Shown here piece by piece: positions 54,760-64,000 of a stretch of 64,000 nucleotides of DNA (the stretch's first letter is position 1; each line of letters starts with the position of its first letter). A program made the translations under genes and the position numbers. Origin of the DNA: Kordiimonas lipolytica (GTDB taxonomy: Bacteria; Pseudomonadota; Alphaproteobacteria; Sphingomonadales; Kordiimonadaceae); the NCBI RefSeq assembly GCF_001550065.1, contig NZ_LRUB01000032.1, positions 131,501 to 195,500 of the forward strand. Direction: 5' to 3'. The notes under the pieces are model-generated. The model ran no database searches. It saw only the letters and a program-made list of their open reading frames with translations, and was not told the origin of the DNA.

Positions 54760-56230
54760 GCGCAAGTACCTTATCGCCCACCAACCGCGTCGCGATATCT
54801 GTCGTAGTCTCAAGATAGGCCCGCATCAGCAGGTTCTGGGCCACTTGCATGCGGTACTCAGCACTCGCCCGCATGTCGGAAATCGGCGCATAGTCCTGGC
54901 GCATCGCTTCCATCGCGGCTTGGGCAGCTTCCAGGGACCATTCCTTGCCCACGAGCGCTGCCTCTGTCGCGGTCGCGCGCTTCGGGGTCGCAGCCATGCC
55001 ACCAAAAGCGATGCGGGCGTCCTCGACAATGCCGTCCACAATAGTCAGGCAGAAAGCCCCACACACGGCAGAGATATCCTGGTCGAACCGCTTGGAGATT
55101 TTATAGGCCCTGAATCGGCGATTCTCCTGGGGTTTCGGCACAATGATGCGCACTAGGAACTCGCCTGGGGTGCGGTCCTGCTTGCCGTATTCGATAAAAT
55201 AATCCTCAAGCGCGATGGTGCGTTCATCCGTGCCTTTCCTGAGAACCAGTTCAGCCCCTGCCGCAATGAGGGCAGGTGGGCTATCCCCGATGGGTGAGCC
55301 GTTGGCGATGTTGCCGCCGATGGTGCCGCTGTTTCTGATCTGCACACTGGCGAAGCGGCGATAAAGCTCCCCCATATCCGGATAGTATTTCGCCAGGACG
55401 TCCATGCCGTCAGAGACACTGACACCCGCGCCAATCTCAATCGACTCGCCAGACTCGCGAGTCTCCTTCAGGGCCGCCACCGCGCCGGTATAAATCACAA
55501 CCGACAGTTCCCGGTGCTGCTTCGTGACCCACAGGCCAACGTCCGTCCCGCCCGCCAGGATCGTAGCCTTTGGATACTGCTCAACCAATTCTGCCAGCGC
55601 CTCAGTTGTTACTGGAGCGAAATATTTTTTTTCAGCCCCGGAAACCGGGTCTTTTGCTATCAACTCCAGCGTCTCGTGCCGCTTAAGCGCCATCAGCCCT
55701 TCGATCTTTTCCTTCAGCGCCATATGGTCCATAGGGACACGCGCTTCCTGTGCCCGCATCCCGGCCTCAAGGAGCGGGCCATAGCCGGTGCAACGGCACA
55801 GGTTGCCCGCAAGCGTGTCATTAAGCCCCTCGCGCGTTGCGGTAACACCGTCCTCATACAAGGCATAAAGGCTCATCACGAAACCCGGCGTACAGAAGCC
55901 GCATTGGGAGCCGTGAGTATCCACAATCGCCTGCTGCACAGGATGCAGCGTGCCATCAGCACGCTTCAGGCTTTCAACCGTAATCAGCTCCTTGCCGTCC
56001 AGCGTGGGCAGGAAAAGGATGCAGGCGTTTACCGCCCGGTAGCGCATTTCCTCGTCAACCACTTCACCAAGCACTACCGTGCAGGCGCCGCAGTCGCCCT
56101 CCGCGCAGCCTTCCTTGGTGCCGGTGCGCGCCAGGCGGTAGCGCAGGAACTGGAGCACCGTTTCCGTGGGATCCGGGTTCACAAGCTCATGCAGTTCACC
56201 ATCCAGAAGAAATCTGACTGTGCCGTACAT
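54752..56230 (-). CDS. xdhA: Xanthine dehydrogenase, iron-sulfur and FAD subunit
   Basis: 492 residues. Two [2Fe-2S] clusters are bound by CAEGDCGACT and by CGFCTPG with NLCRCTGY. The FAD domain (about 190-360) has ILAGGTDVGLWVTK and TIGGNIANGSPIGD. It passes electrons from the molybdenum site to NAD. It follows uraH by 15 bases. Confidence 0.95.
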   Translation of the reverse strand: MYGTVRFLLDGELHELVNPDPTETVLQFLRYRLARTGTKEGCAEGDCGACTVVLGEVVDEEMRYRAVNACILFLPTLDGKELITVESLKRADGTLHPVQQAIVDTHGSQCGFCTPGFVMSLYALYEDGVTATREGLNDTLAGNLCRCTGYGPLLEAGMRAQEARVPMDHMALKEKIEGLMALKRHETLELIAKDPVSGAEKKYFAPVTTEALAELVEQYPKATILAGGTDVGLWVTKQHRELSVVIYTGAVAALKETRESGESIEIGAGVSVSDGMDVLAKYYPDMGELYRRFASVQIRNSGTIGGNIANGSPIGDSPPALIAAGAELVLRKGTDERTIALEDYFIEYGKQDRTPGEFLVRIIVPKPQENRRFRAYKISKRFDQDISAVCGAFCLTIVDGIVEDARIAFGGMAATPKRATATEAALVGKEWSLEAAQAAMEAMRQDYAPISDMRASAEYRMQVAQNLLMRAYLETTTDIATRLVGDKVLAHV

Positions 56231-56245
56231 CAGGCCAAAAACTCC

Positions 56246-56599
56246 CTAACTGCCACGATAGGTGCTGTAGCCAAAGGGCGAGATCAGGAGCGGCACATGA
56301 TAGTGCGCGCCCGCGTCCGCAACACCAAAACGGATTGGCACGACATCAAGGAAAGCCGGATCAGAAAGCCCGGTGCCGCGCGCACGGAAATAATCGCCCG
56401 CTGCGAATTCCAGCAGATACTCACCTTTGGCGAAATCGGCCCCTTCCAGAAGCGGTGCATCCACCCGACCGTCATTGTTGGTGACAGCTTCCCTCAAGAG
56501 CGTCATGCCATCAGACTTGAGCGCATAGAGCTTGATATGAATGCCTTCTCCCGGACACCCATTTGCCGTGTCCAGGACATGGGTGGTAAGCCTTCCCAT
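56246..56599 (-). CDS. uraH: 5-hydroxyisourate hydrolase
   Basis: 117 residues, transthyretin-like. The start LTTHVLDTANGCPG and the conserved C-terminus YRGS with the HYHVPLLISPFGYST segment are the family hallmarks, and the active-site histidines are present. It hydrolyses the PuuD product to OHCU. It is the first gene of the minus-strand operon. Confidence 0.95.
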   Translation of the reverse strand: MGRLTTHVLDTANGCPGEGIHIKLYALKSDGMTLLREAVTNNDGRVDAPLLEGADFAKGEYLLEFAAGDYFRARGTGLSDPAFLDVVPIRFGVADAGAHYHVPLLISPFGYSTYRGS

Positions 56600-56693
56600 A
56601 TTGCCCTCGTGAAGTCAGTTGAAATTCGTCATGCTCAACCCTGACCGAAGAATCAGGATTTGTAAAGTAGATCATCGACACTTTTGATATGAA

Positions 56694-56726
56694 ATTGTTG
56701 ACAATCTTGCCAAATACGCGACAATC
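56694..56726 (+). promoter_or_regulatory. gntR promoter with candidate operator
   Basis: TTGACA (56698-56703), 16 bases, GACAAT (56720-56725) fits a sigma-70 promoter. The palindrome ATTGT-TG-ACAAT (56694-56705) covers the -35, and GACAATC repeats at 56700 and 56720, exactly 20 bases apart, on the same face of the helix. Regulators of the FadR/GntR type bind TNGT-NNN-ACNA-like sites, so this may be an autoregulatory and divergent-operon operator. Confidence 0.5.
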
Positions 56727-56779
56727 CAAAGGAATTTGGTGCCAAGAAAGCCCCTAAGGCGCCACTGAAGCTACCGACA

Positions 56780-57484
56780 ATGGATCACAAAATTATGTCA
56801 AAGAGCACAGCCTTTACCGAAGAGGATGTCTGCAAAGCCATTCGTGACCGTGTGCTGGAACAGCGCCTGGCGCCCGGCACCAAGCTGACGGAAGATTCGC
56901 TTTGCTCCATCTTCGGCGTGGGACGGACCACCGTCCGCCGTGCCTTCCTTTTGCTGACCCGCGACAACATCATCGAACTGCAGAAAAACAAGGGGGCCGT
57001 GGTCGCAACGCCAAGCCCCGAGGACGCCCGGCAGGTGTTCGAGGCGCGCATCGTGCTTGAGCGCGCCATGCTGGAAAAGGCGACGGCGAATGCGACCACT
57101 GATGACATCACCCGCCTGCGCGCCCACCTGGCAGATGAAGAACAGGCCTTGAAGGACGCAGATATCGCCCGCTGGATCCGGCTGACAGGCAAATTCCATA
57201 TCCTGCTATCGCAGCTTTCGAAAAATGACCTGATGTGCAATTTCCTGGAGCAGCTGGTGTTCCAGACCAGCCTGATCATCGCGCTTTATGGCCGCACAGG
57301 CACCGCCCCCAACTGCAAGGGTGGCGACCATGAGCGGCTTGTCGATGCGATCGAGAACCGCAACGCAGTTGAGGCCGGTGATATCCTGACACGCCACCTG
57401 GAATCCATTGAGGCCCAGCTGGTGTTCGAAGCCCGGTCGGGTGATCAGGACCTGCACACAATTTTCGCCACCGCGAACGATTGA
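56780..57484 (+). CDS. GntR/FadR-family regulator of the purine locus
   Basis: 234 residues: a winged helix-turn-helix (about 10-75; LAPGTKLTEDSLCSIFGVGRTTVRRAFLLL) and an FCD ligand-binding domain (about 85-225). Such regulators usually repress catabolic genes until an intermediate binds. It is the first gene of the plus-strand operon puuE-uraD-alc and divergent from uraH. The effector is unknown; an allantoin-type intermediate is an inference. Start is ATG 56780 or 56795. Confidence 0.92.
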   Translation: MDHKIMSKSTAFTEEDVCKAIRDRVLEQRLAPGTKLTEDSLCSIFGVGRTTVRRAFLLLTRDNIIELQKNKGAVVATPSPEDARQVFEARIVLERAMLEKATANATTDDITRLRAHLADEEQALKDADIARWIRLTGKFHILLSQLSKNDLMCNFLEQLVFQTSLIIALYGRTGTAPNCKGGDHERLVDAIENRNAVEAGDILTRHLESIEAQLVFEARSGDQDLHTIFATAND

Positions 57485-57494
57485 GGAAACGGCG

Positions 57495-58427
57495 ATGACC
57501 GGCGACTATCCACGCGATCTTGTTGGCTACGGCCAGAATGTACCCCAGGCTTCCTGGCCCGGCGGCGCGCGCATCGCAGTGCAGATGGTATTGAACTATG
57601 AGGAAGGCGGCGAAAACTGCGTCCTGCACGGTGACAAAGGCGCGGAAACCTTCCTGTCGGAAATCATTGGCGCGCCAACCATTGAAGGCGCCCGCCATAT
57701 GAGCATGGAATCGCTCTATGAATACGGCAGTCGGGCTGGCGTATGGCGGCTTCTGAAACTGTTTGACGACCACGACATCCCGATCACGGTGTTTGCTGTG
57801 GCGACCGCGCTTGAACGACACCCGGATGTAGCACGCGCAATTGTTGCAGCAGGCCATGAAGTCTGCAGCCACGGCTATAAATGGATCAATTACCAGGATG
57901 TGCCAGAGGAAGTGGAGCGCGAGCATATCGCCAAGGCGGTCGATATATTGACCAATCTGACCGGGGAACGCCCGCTTGGTTGGTATACAGGCCGCACCGG
58001 CCCCAACACCAGCCGCCTGGTGGGTGAATATGGCGGTTTTCTTTACGATTCCGACGACTATTCAGACGACCTGCCCTTCTGGAAGGAATTCGCGGGCGAG
58101 CCACAGCTGATCATTCCCTACACACTGGACGCCAACGACATGCGCTTCGCCAGCCCACAAGGTTTCAACTGCGGCGACCAGTTTTTCACCTATCTCAAGG
58201 ACACATTCGACACGCTGTATGAGGAAGGCGAAACCCACCCAAAGATGATGTCTGTGGGGTTGCACTGCCGCATTGTCGGGCGCGCCGGACGATTCCAGGC
58301 ACTGAGGCGCTTCATTGAATACGCCAAAAGCCATGACGCTGTCTGGTTCACCCGCCGGATCGACATCGCGCGCCACTGGCGCAAGGTTCATCCCTACAAG
58401 GGAACTGATGAAAGGTCTGGCGCATGA
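57495..58427 (+). CDS. puuE: Allantoinase PuuE (polysaccharide-deacetylase type)
   Basis: 310 residues, a NodB-like deacetylase fold with YPRDLVGYGQNVPQASWPGGARIAVQ, typical of PuuE, and ALERHPDVARAIVAAGHEVCSHGYKW. PuuE-type allantoinases open the hydantoin ring of allantoin without a metal. It starts 10 bases after gntR, and the frame extends upstream only into gntR. Its stop overlaps uraD by four bases. Confidence 0.94.
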   Translation: MTGDYPRDLVGYGQNVPQASWPGGARIAVQMVLNYEEGGENCVLHGDKGAETFLSEIIGAPTIEGARHMSMESLYEYGSRAGVWRLLKLFDDHDIPITVFAVATALERHPDVARAIVAAGHEVCSHGYKWINYQDVPEEVEREHIAKAVDILTNLTGERPLGWYTGRTGPNTSRLVGEYGGFLYDSDDYSDDLPFWKEFAGEPQLIIPYTLDANDMRFASPQGFNCGDQFFTYLKDTFDTLYEEGETHPKMMSVGLHCRIVGRAGRFQALRRFIEYAKSHDAVWFTRRIDIARHWRKVHPYKGTDERSGA

Positions 58428-58939
58428 CAAGCATGAAGCTCAGGGCCAGCCAATGTGACAAGGCCACCTTCATGGCGGCTTATGGCCATATCTATGAGCA
58501 TAGCCCCTGGGTCGCGGAAGCGACGTGGAAAACAAACGATCCGCAAAACCTCGATACACTCGAAGACCTGTCCGCGGCCATGGCAGCCGTGGTGGACGGT
58601 GCAGACGAGGCCGCAAAAATGACGCTGATTTGCGCGCACCCGGATCTGGCGGGCAAGGCTGCGCTCAGGGATGAGCTAACAGCGGAATCCCGGTCCGAGC
58701 AGGCTGGCGCAGGGCTTGACCAGTGCAGCGCCGAGGAACTTGAAGAATTCACCCGGCTCAATAGCGCCTACAAGTCCAAATTCGGTTTTCCATTCATCAT
58801 CGCGGTGAAGGGGCTGGACCGGTATGACATTCTGGCCGCCTTCCGCGCGCGCCTCAATCATGACCGGTCGCAGGAGTATGATGCCGCGCTTGAGCAAATT
58901 CACAAGATTGCCCGGCTCCGCCTGGCCGAACTGACATAG
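58424..58939 (+). CDS. uraD: OHCU decarboxylase
   Basis: 171 residues. The catalytic histidine lies in [12 protein letters not shown], and [12 protein letters not shown] and [15 protein letters not shown] are the other family segments. It makes (S)-allantoin from the UraH product. The ATGA overlap with puuE shows operon membership. Confidence 0.95.
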   Translation: MTSMKLRASQCDKATFMAAYGHIYEHSPWVAEATWKTNDPQNLDTLEDLSAAMAAVVDGADEAAKMTLICAHPDLAGKAALRDELTAESRSEQAGAGLDQCSAEELEEFTRLNSAYKSKFGFPFIIAVKGLDRYDILAAFRARLNHDRSQEYDAALEQIHKIARLRLAELT

Positions 58940-58955
58940 TTTTGAGGATCAGCCG

Positions 58956-59945
58956 ATGACACGCATGGATTTCAGCAAGCTCGTTAATCTGGCGCAGCCA
59001 CGCCTGGGTGCCAAAGTCACCTTTGCTACCGACGATTTCTTCGCCGACAAGGCGCGCCTGATCGACCCGGCGGACCCGGTTTTCATCCCCGGCAAATATG
59101 ACGATAACGGCAAATGGATGGACGGATGGGAAAGCCGCCGCAAACGCGGCATGGGCCATGACCATGCCATCGTCCGGCTTGGGCAGGCGGGCATCATCCA
59201 TGGCGTGGATATCGACACCAGCCACTTCACCGGCAACTTCCCGCCAGCCGCGTCCATTGATGCCTGCGTGGCAGAGGGCGATATACCGGGTGAAGATACA
59301 GCATGGACAGAAATTGTACCTGCCACGAACCTCAAGGGTGATAGCCACCATATGATCGCGGTCTCATCCGACCAGCCATGGACGCATTTGCGGCTGAACA
59401 TATTCCCCGACGGCGGCGTGGCGCGCCTGCGCGTGTTTGGCATGATGCACAAGGTCTGGGGCCAGGCGGACAAGGGCAGAACCGTTGACTTGGCGGCCCT
59501 AGAAAACGGTGGCCGACCCGTGGTGGCCAATAACGAGCATTTCGGCGTGCTGGCCAACATCATGGCGCCTGGCAGAGGTATCAACATGGGGGATGGCTGG
59601 GAAACCCGCCGCCGTCGCGAGCCCGGCAATGACTGGGCCATCATAGCGCTTGGCCACAAAGGCACCATTGAGGACATTCTGGTGGATACTGCCTTCTTCA
59701 AGGGCAACTATCCCAGCCATGTCTCGCTGCAGGCAGCGCTGGTGACCGGCGGAACGGACGAAAGCCTGACGGTGGAAAGCCAGTTCTGGCCGGAGCTGAT
59801 GTCCAAACAGGACTTGCGGGCAGATGACGAACACCCCTTCAAGCCAACAGCAGAGCTTGGGCCCATCAGCCATGTGCGCATCAATATTTTCCCGGACGGC
59901 GGGATCAGTAGACTTCGCCTGATGGGAAAACCACATCTGGACTAG
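58956..59945 (+). CDS. alc: Allantoicase
   Basis: 329 residues with two repeats of a jelly-roll domain ([32 protein letters not shown]; and [24 protein letters not shown]). It splits allantoate to ureidoglycolate and urea, feeding AllA. It ends the plus-strand operon. Confidence 0.95.
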   Translation: MTRMDFSKLVNLAQPRLGAKVTFATDDFFADKARLIDPADPVFIPGKYDDNGKWMDGWESRRKRGMGHDHAIVRLGQAGIIHGVDIDTSHFTGNFPPAASIDACVAEGDIPGEDTAWTEIVPATNLKGDSHHMIAVSSDQPWTHLRLNIFPDGGVARLRVFGMMHKVWGQADKGRTVDLAALENGGRPVVANNEHFGVLANIMAPGRGINMGDGWETRRRREPGNDWAIIALGHKGTIEDILVDTAFFKGNYPSHVSLQAALVTGGTDESLTVESQFWPELMSKQDLRADDEHPFKPTAELGPISHVRINIFPDGGISRLRLMGKPHLD

Positions 59946-60046
59946 GTGACCTGGCGTTCACCGCCCCTTCATCTGGACTGCTTATCATCAATCTCCTGTT
60001 CGTGCGTTGTCATGTGCTTTTGTCAGCGTTATGGTATCGACCTGAC

Positions 60047-61291
60047 ATGGTTAACAGCGTGATGGAGATCCCGGTGTTCAGAGCATACAGCTTGATTACA
60101 GCTCTTCTTTTAGCGACGCTTGGCATGCCCGCCAAGGCGGATGAAATCTTTATCACCGATGATAAGTTCACCACATACATGAAAGACGCCAAACCGGGCG
60201 ATGTCTTTATCATCGCGCCAGGCCGCTACACCATCAAGCGCTATATCGAACTGACGGCAAATGGCACAAAGGCAGAACCGATTACCATCAAACCATTTGA
60301 AGGCGGCAAAGTAATCATTGAGACCGTCGGCGCCATCGGCTTCAAGATCAGTGGATCCAACTGGATCATCGAGGGGCTGGAGTTCAATGGAACCTGCGGC
60401 AATCACCAAATGTGCGAACATGCGCTGCAGATCGCCAGCAAAGCCGACAACACAATTGTCCGCCGCAACAAATTCGTGGATTTCAACGCTGCAATCAAAG
60501 GCAATGGCGAAATCATCGACGGCCGTCAATATTTCCCGGACGACGTGCTGATCGAAGACAATATTCTATATAACACCACACCGCGGATCACCAACACGCC
60601 CGTGACACCGATTGATGTGGTGGGTGGCAGACGCTGGGTGGTCAGGGGCAACTTCATTGCCGATTTTGCCAAAGTTGCCGGATCACCGATAAGCTATGCG
60701 GCGTTCCTGAAGGGCAACTCGGATCACGGCCTGTTTGAGAGAAACCTGGTCATCTGCGAATGGCGCCACAGCGGTGGTGTCCGGTTGGGTCTTTCCCTTG
60801 GCGGCGGCGGGGTGACTAACCCGGATTATTGCCAGGGTCGGTCCTGCAAGATTGAACACTATAAGGGTGTCATTCGTGGCAATGTCATCATGAACTGTCC
60901 GGCCGATGTGGGTATCTATCTGAACAACGCTGCCAGCACCGAAATCACCAACAACACTCTGGTCAACACCGCTGGGATCGATGTGCGTTTCAACGGCAGC
61001 TTTGCCACCATCGTCAACAATGTGATCGAGGGCCGCATAAAGGAACGCGACGGCGGTCGTTTTCGTGGATTCGGCAATGTTGTCGTCGAGGATATCGAAG
61101 ATATCTTTCCCCGCGCAGAGTATTACGATCTGACACCGGAAGATATTGATGATCTTGAAGAGGCCGCATTCGGTTTTGAAGGCCGGGATTATTGCACCGG
61201 AAAGCCGCTCGAGAAATGGGTCGGTGCGTTTGACCAGCCGATGAGCTGCAAAATTGCAGATATTTTGCAACGGATTGGCGACGAACGATAA
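60047..61291 (+). CDS. Secreted right-handed beta-helix protein (PL6-like)
   Basis: About 414 residues with a signal peptide (YSLITALLLATLGMPAKA) and a beta-helix made of short repeats: AEPITIKPFEGGKVII, GLEFNGT, NTIVRRNKFVDF, NTLVNTAGIDVRF. The start DEIFITDDKFTTYMKDAKPGD and GRYTIKRYIELTANGT resemble chondroitinase-B/PL6 lyases, but I cannot assign catalytic residues. Starts at 60002, 60047 and 60062 are possible; none has a clear ribosome binding site. Substrate and function unknown. Confidence 0.7.
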   Translation: MVNSVMEIPVFRAYSLITALLLATLGMPAKADEIFITDDKFTTYMKDAKPGDVFIIAPGRYTIKRYIELTANGTKAEPITIKPFEGGKVIIETVGAIGFKISGSNWIIEGLEFNGTCGNHQMCEHALQIASKADNTIVRRNKFVDFNAAIKGNGEIIDGRQYFPDDVLIEDNILYNTTPRITNTPVTPIDVVGGRRWVVRGNFIADFAKVAGSPISYAAFLKGNSDHGLFERNLVICEWRHSGGVRLGLSLGGGGVTNPDYCQGRSCKIEHYKGVIRGNVIMNCPADVGIYLNNAASTEITNNTLVNTAGIDVRFNGSFATIVNNVIEGRIKERDGGRFRGFGNVVVEDIEDIFPRAEYYDLTPEDIDDLEEAAFGFEGRDYCTGKPLEKWVGAFDQPMSCKIADILQRIGDER

Positions 61292-61373
61292 GTTGACCCA
61301 CCAACCCGTATAAAAAACACTTTCGTCGATTTTCCTGCTTTACCTCTGGAATCGCTCTTTCTAGAGTATCGCC

Positions 61374-62141
61374 ATGATGGGGGCGTTTCAAAAAGGCATC
61401 AGGAAAAACTGGCGGTGGCTGTCCATCGCGGCAGGCGCGGCTATTTTGCTGTTCGGCGCGGCCTACTGGTGGAATGATGCCCGCCACAACACACCTGAGG
61501 AAGCGGCCTCCACGGAAACCGTGAAACTTAAAGCGCCGCTCCCGGACACAGACCTTGGCCGCCGCATCGACAAGATGCTGGATAAGGGCGATTATCAGCG
61601 CGACTTGCCGGAAGTACCGAAACCCCAACAACGCCAGAAGTCCAGCCCGATGCCCGCCTGGCTTGGCAAAGCCATTCTCTATACGCTGGTGGCTCTGGGT
61701 ATTTTCGCCATCGCAGTATTGATCTGGATTCTCGCAACCGGCAGCACCGCGCCAAAAACCAGAAACTCGATGAGGCAAAGGCCCAGCGCAAAGCCACAAA
61801 CGCAAGCGACCGGCTCTCACGCCCTGGCACAGCCCGCCTCTCTTGAAGAGGCTGAGCAAGCTGCAAAGGCTGGCAATTTTGGTGAGGCGGTTCGGATGCT
61901 GCTGGCCACCGCATTGCTCAGCCTTGCCAAGCGCGAACTGGTGCGCCTTAGGCCCTGGATGACCGGTCGCGAAATCGTGCGGGAATCGAAGCTTGCGACA
62001 AAGCCAGCCGATGCGCTGCATTGTCTGGTAGCCACGGTTGAAGCCTATGCCTTTGCCGGCCATACCATTTCACAGCAGACCTATGAGACCTGTTTCCAGC
62101 ATTATCAATTGCTGATCGGGACCGGAAAGGAGGCGGTGTAA
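61374..62141 (+). CDS. DUF4129-like membrane protein
   Basis: 255 residues: a membrane helix at about 16-33, a second near 97-120 (LYTLVALGIFAIAVLIWIL), then a cytoplasmic helical domain with EAVRMLLATALLSLAKR and LRPWMTGREIVRES, the signature of DUF4129. Such proteins accompany MoxR/DUF58 operons. Its stop abuts the next start (TAATG). Confidence 0.8.
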   Translation: MMGAFQKGIRKNWRWLSIAAGAAILLFGAAYWWNDARHNTPEEAASTETVKLKAPLPDTDLGRRIDKMLDKGDYQRDLPEVPKPQQRQKSSPMPAWLGKAILYTLVALGIFAIAVLIWILATGSTAPKTRNSMRQRPSAKPQTQATGSHALAQPASLEEAEQAAKAGNFGEAVRMLLATALLSLAKRELVRLRPWMTGREIVRESKLATKPADALHCLVATVEAYAFAGHTISQQTYETCFQHYQLLIGTGKEAV

Positions 62142-63385
62142 TGCAGGCGAACACCAACCAGGCAGCTCCCTTTTCCAACAAGGCCCTTTTCTGGATTCTG
62201 TTCCTGGGGATTCTGGCAACTCTTGGTCTGGCAGTCACATCCGTGTTCCAGGGAGACGGTCAGTATGAAACATCTAGCGGCGCCAACAGCTTTTCCAAAT
62301 CGGCAATAGGCCATGCCGCCTTCGCAAGCCTCGCTGAAAGCGAAGGCTGGCACAGCCTGAAAAGCCAGGGCAACACCAGTGACAAACTTGGCACAGACAC
62401 GACACTCCTTCTTCTGGAACCCCAAGGCAACAACCGGTCGGGCGAAAGAATTGAGACGTTGATCGACTGGGCCCCGATGCTGGTGGTACTGCCAAAACGG
62501 AGAGGTGCGCCTCACCCCTTCAAGGCAGGATGGATTGGTGCGGAATTCCTGATGTCCATGGCCAGCCCACAGAGGGTGGCAGGCTTTCTTGCTGAAGACA
62601 TCGACGTACTAAGACCTGAAGAGTCCATCAGTGACTGGCAGCACAGCTTTGACCCACAGGCCACACCAGACATCGACAATCTGCAACTTCTGAAATCCGA
62701 TGCCATCACGCCCATCATCTGGAACGAACACGGCATATTGTTCGGTCGGCTGAACCGGGAATATGAGGAGGAACCAGTCTGGATTCTGGCGGACCCCGAC
62801 CTGATCGCAACACACGGCCTCGCGCGCGGCTGGAATGCCGCTCTGGCGCTTGACGTGCTTCGCACGGTTTCAGAAGGACGCCAGAGCCTTGTGATCGACG
62901 AAGTCATCCACGGCTTCCAGCGCGACCCAAGCCTGGCGCGCGCCATGTTCAGCCATCCCTTTGTTTACGCCACTGTTGCCGCCCTTCTTGCGCTTATCGT
63001 GTTCCTTCTGGCGCTCACACGCAGGTTTGGGGCGCCCTGGCGGCGGATGGCTGATGTGAACGACACAAAGGCTGTCTTCATTGAAAATGCTGCCCGTATC
63101 CTGCATATCGCGGAAAAAGAACAGGAAGCCCTTGTGCGTCTTGTCGATGACCAGGCGCTTGCAGTTGCACAACACCTGAATGTGCCAGCCGACCTGGCCC
63201 GCAACCAGCTGGACCGGTGGCTGGACGAACAATCATCCAAGCGCGGGGTCAACCCCGGCTTCACTACCATCAAACGGCGTATTCTGAGGGTGCGAGACGA
63301 CGATGACACCAAAAGAAACCGCCTCCTTAATCTTGCCAATCAATTTTACACCTGGAAACAGGAGATCATGAATGACACCAAGTGA
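62141..63385 (+). CDS. DUF4350-like membrane protein
   Basis: 414 residues: one N-terminal helix (about 16-35), an extracytoplasmic domain with LLLEPQGN and [11 protein letters not shown], and a second helix near 275-292 before a cytoplasmic tail. DUF4350 proteins belong to the same operon type. It overlaps the moxR start by 14 bases. Confidence 0.78.
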   Translation: MQANTNQAAPFSNKALFWILFLGILATLGLAVTSVFQGDGQYETSSGANSFSKSAIGHAAFASLAESEGWHSLKSQGNTSDKLGTDTTLLLLEPQGNNRSGERIETLIDWAPMLVVLPKRRGAPHPFKAGWIGAEFLMSMASPQRVAGFLAEDIDVLRPEESISDWQHSFDPQATPDIDNLQLLKSDAITPIIWNEHGILFGRLNREYEEEPVWILADPDLIATHGLARGWNAALALDVLRTVSEGRQSLVIDEVIHGFQRDPSLARAMFSHPFVYATVAALLALIVFLLALTRRFGAPWRRMADVNDTKAVFIENAARILHIAEKEQEALVRLVDDQALAVAQHLNVPADLARNQLDRWLDEQSSKRGVNPGFTTIKRRILRVRDDDDTKRNRLLNLANQFYTWKQEIMNDTK

Positions 63386-64000
63386 CATCAAGGCTGCCGG
63401 CGAAAGCCTGCGCTATAACGTGAAGAAGGTCATTGTCGGCCAGGACGACGCCGTGGACCTTCTGCTGATCAGCCTGCTTTCAGAAGGCCATATCCTGTTC
63501 GAAGGCGTGCCCGGTGTGGCAAAGACCCTGCTCGCACAGGCGTTCTCCGCCAGCCTCGACCTGAAGTTCGGCCGTATCCAGTTCACCCCGGACCTGATGC
63601 CCGGCGATGTGCTCGGCACCAACATCTACAGGTTCGAAACCAATGAATTCGCGCTCACCAAAGGCCCGATCTTCACCGACCTGCTGCTCGCGGATGAGGT
63701 GAACCGGACACCGCCGAAGACCCAGGCGGCACTGCTGCAGGCGATGCATGAACGCGAAGTCACAATCGACGGCACGGCCTACAGCCTTGGTGACGGTTTC
63801 ATGGTGATCGCTACCCAGAACCCGATCGAGCAGCAAGGCACCTACCCGTTGCCGGAAGCCCAGCTGGACCGGTTCCTGTTCCAGCACATCCTGGAGTATC
63901 CGGACCGCAATGAAGAACGCCGCATTCTAGGCCTGCATGGCCACCGTGCGACCATGCCGTCGGTATCGGAAATGAATGTACATCCAGTCCTCAATCTTGA
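63372..64000 (+). CDS. MoxR-family AAA+ ATPase, truncated by the window edge
   Basis: The first 209 residues are in the window and the frame runs off the right end. The Walker A motif is GVPGVAKT, Walker B is [15 protein letters not shown], and sensor 1 is [23 protein letters not shown]. MoxR ATPases act as chaperones or metal-insertion factors, often with DUF58 and von Willebrand A proteins. A DUF58 gene would be expected just beyond the edge, judging by known operons. Confidence 0.93.
   Translation, partial: MTPSDIKAAGESLRYNVKKVIVGQDDAVDLLLISLLSEGHILFEGVPGVAKTLLAQAFSASLDLKFGRIQFTPDLMPGDVLGTNIYRFETNEFALTKGPIFTDLLLADEVNRTPPKTQAALLQAMHEREVTIDGTAYSLGDGFMVIATQNPIEQQGTYPLPEAQLDRFLFQHILEYPDRNEERRILGLHGHRATMPSVSEMNVHPVLNL

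Noticed and set aside
1..64000. CRISPR arrays, tRNA or rRNA genes, insertion sequences and prophage
   Set aside because: I saw no evenly spaced repeats, no transposase or phage genes and no recognisable cloverleaf; a dedicated search could still find a tRNA I missed.

Overview
The window looks like ordinary, gene-dense chromosome from a Gram-negative alphaproteobacterium with roughly 55-60% GC. That placement is inferred from a FecI/FecR/STN-type TonB receptor regulon, three copies of the alphaproteobacterial PAS_5-type domain, a DUF3369 HD-GYP response regulator, a PuuD-type urate hydroxylase and a MipA-family porin-like protein. A Kordiimonas-like relative is my guess, but nothing in the sequence proves it. 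I saw no rRNA, tRNA, CRISPR array, insertion sequence or prophage. About 57 protein genes are supported; the last one (MoxR) runs off the right edge.

Layout. 0.1-8.5 kb (mostly minus strand): a KefB/C-like antiporter with its quinone-reductase partner, then a sigma factor/FecR/TonB-dependent receptor regulon with a soluble orphan TonB C-terminal domain beside it. 8.4-9.0 kb: the only long non-coding gap, full of dyad symmetry and carrying one perfect DnaA box. 9.0-10 kb: a MobA-like nucleotidyltransferase and a cold-shock protein. 10-39 kb: a region rich in peptide-handling genes: a secreted tricorn-type protease, an M49-like metallopeptidase, a POT-type peptide transporter, a Tat-exported M24 peptidase, an M38-like amidohydrolase, a membrane-associated gluzincin, an OPT transporter, oligopeptidase B and aminopeptidase P. 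Interspersed are a histidine kinase/HD-GYP pair, a MATE pump, a MipA protein, a beta-lactamase-fold protein that appears to lack its catalytic serine, and an AlkA glycosylase. 39-47 kb: housekeeping and sensory genes: OsmC, a BLUF photoreceptor, a GST, TrhO, bacterioferritin and its ferredoxin facing each other across one terminator, PAS_5 proteins, and a glycosyltransferase with a membrane protein.

47-60 kb holds a purine-degradation locus that accounts for every step from guanine to glyoxylate and urea: GuaD, XdhAB with XdhC, PuuD, HIU hydrolase, OHCU decarboxylase, PuuE allantoinase, allantoicase and ureidoglycolate lyase. It is arranged as two divergent operons around a GntR regulator with a candidate operator on its own promoter. 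A tandem pair of periplasmic solute-binding-like proteins sits between guaD and the operon. 60-64 kb: a secreted beta-helix protein and the start of a DUF4129/DUF4350/MoxR operon.

The points most worth following up are the structured gap at 8.67-8.87 kb, the pseudo-beta-lactamase, the orphan TonB domain, the tandem binding proteins and the nested inverted repeats in front of bfd.
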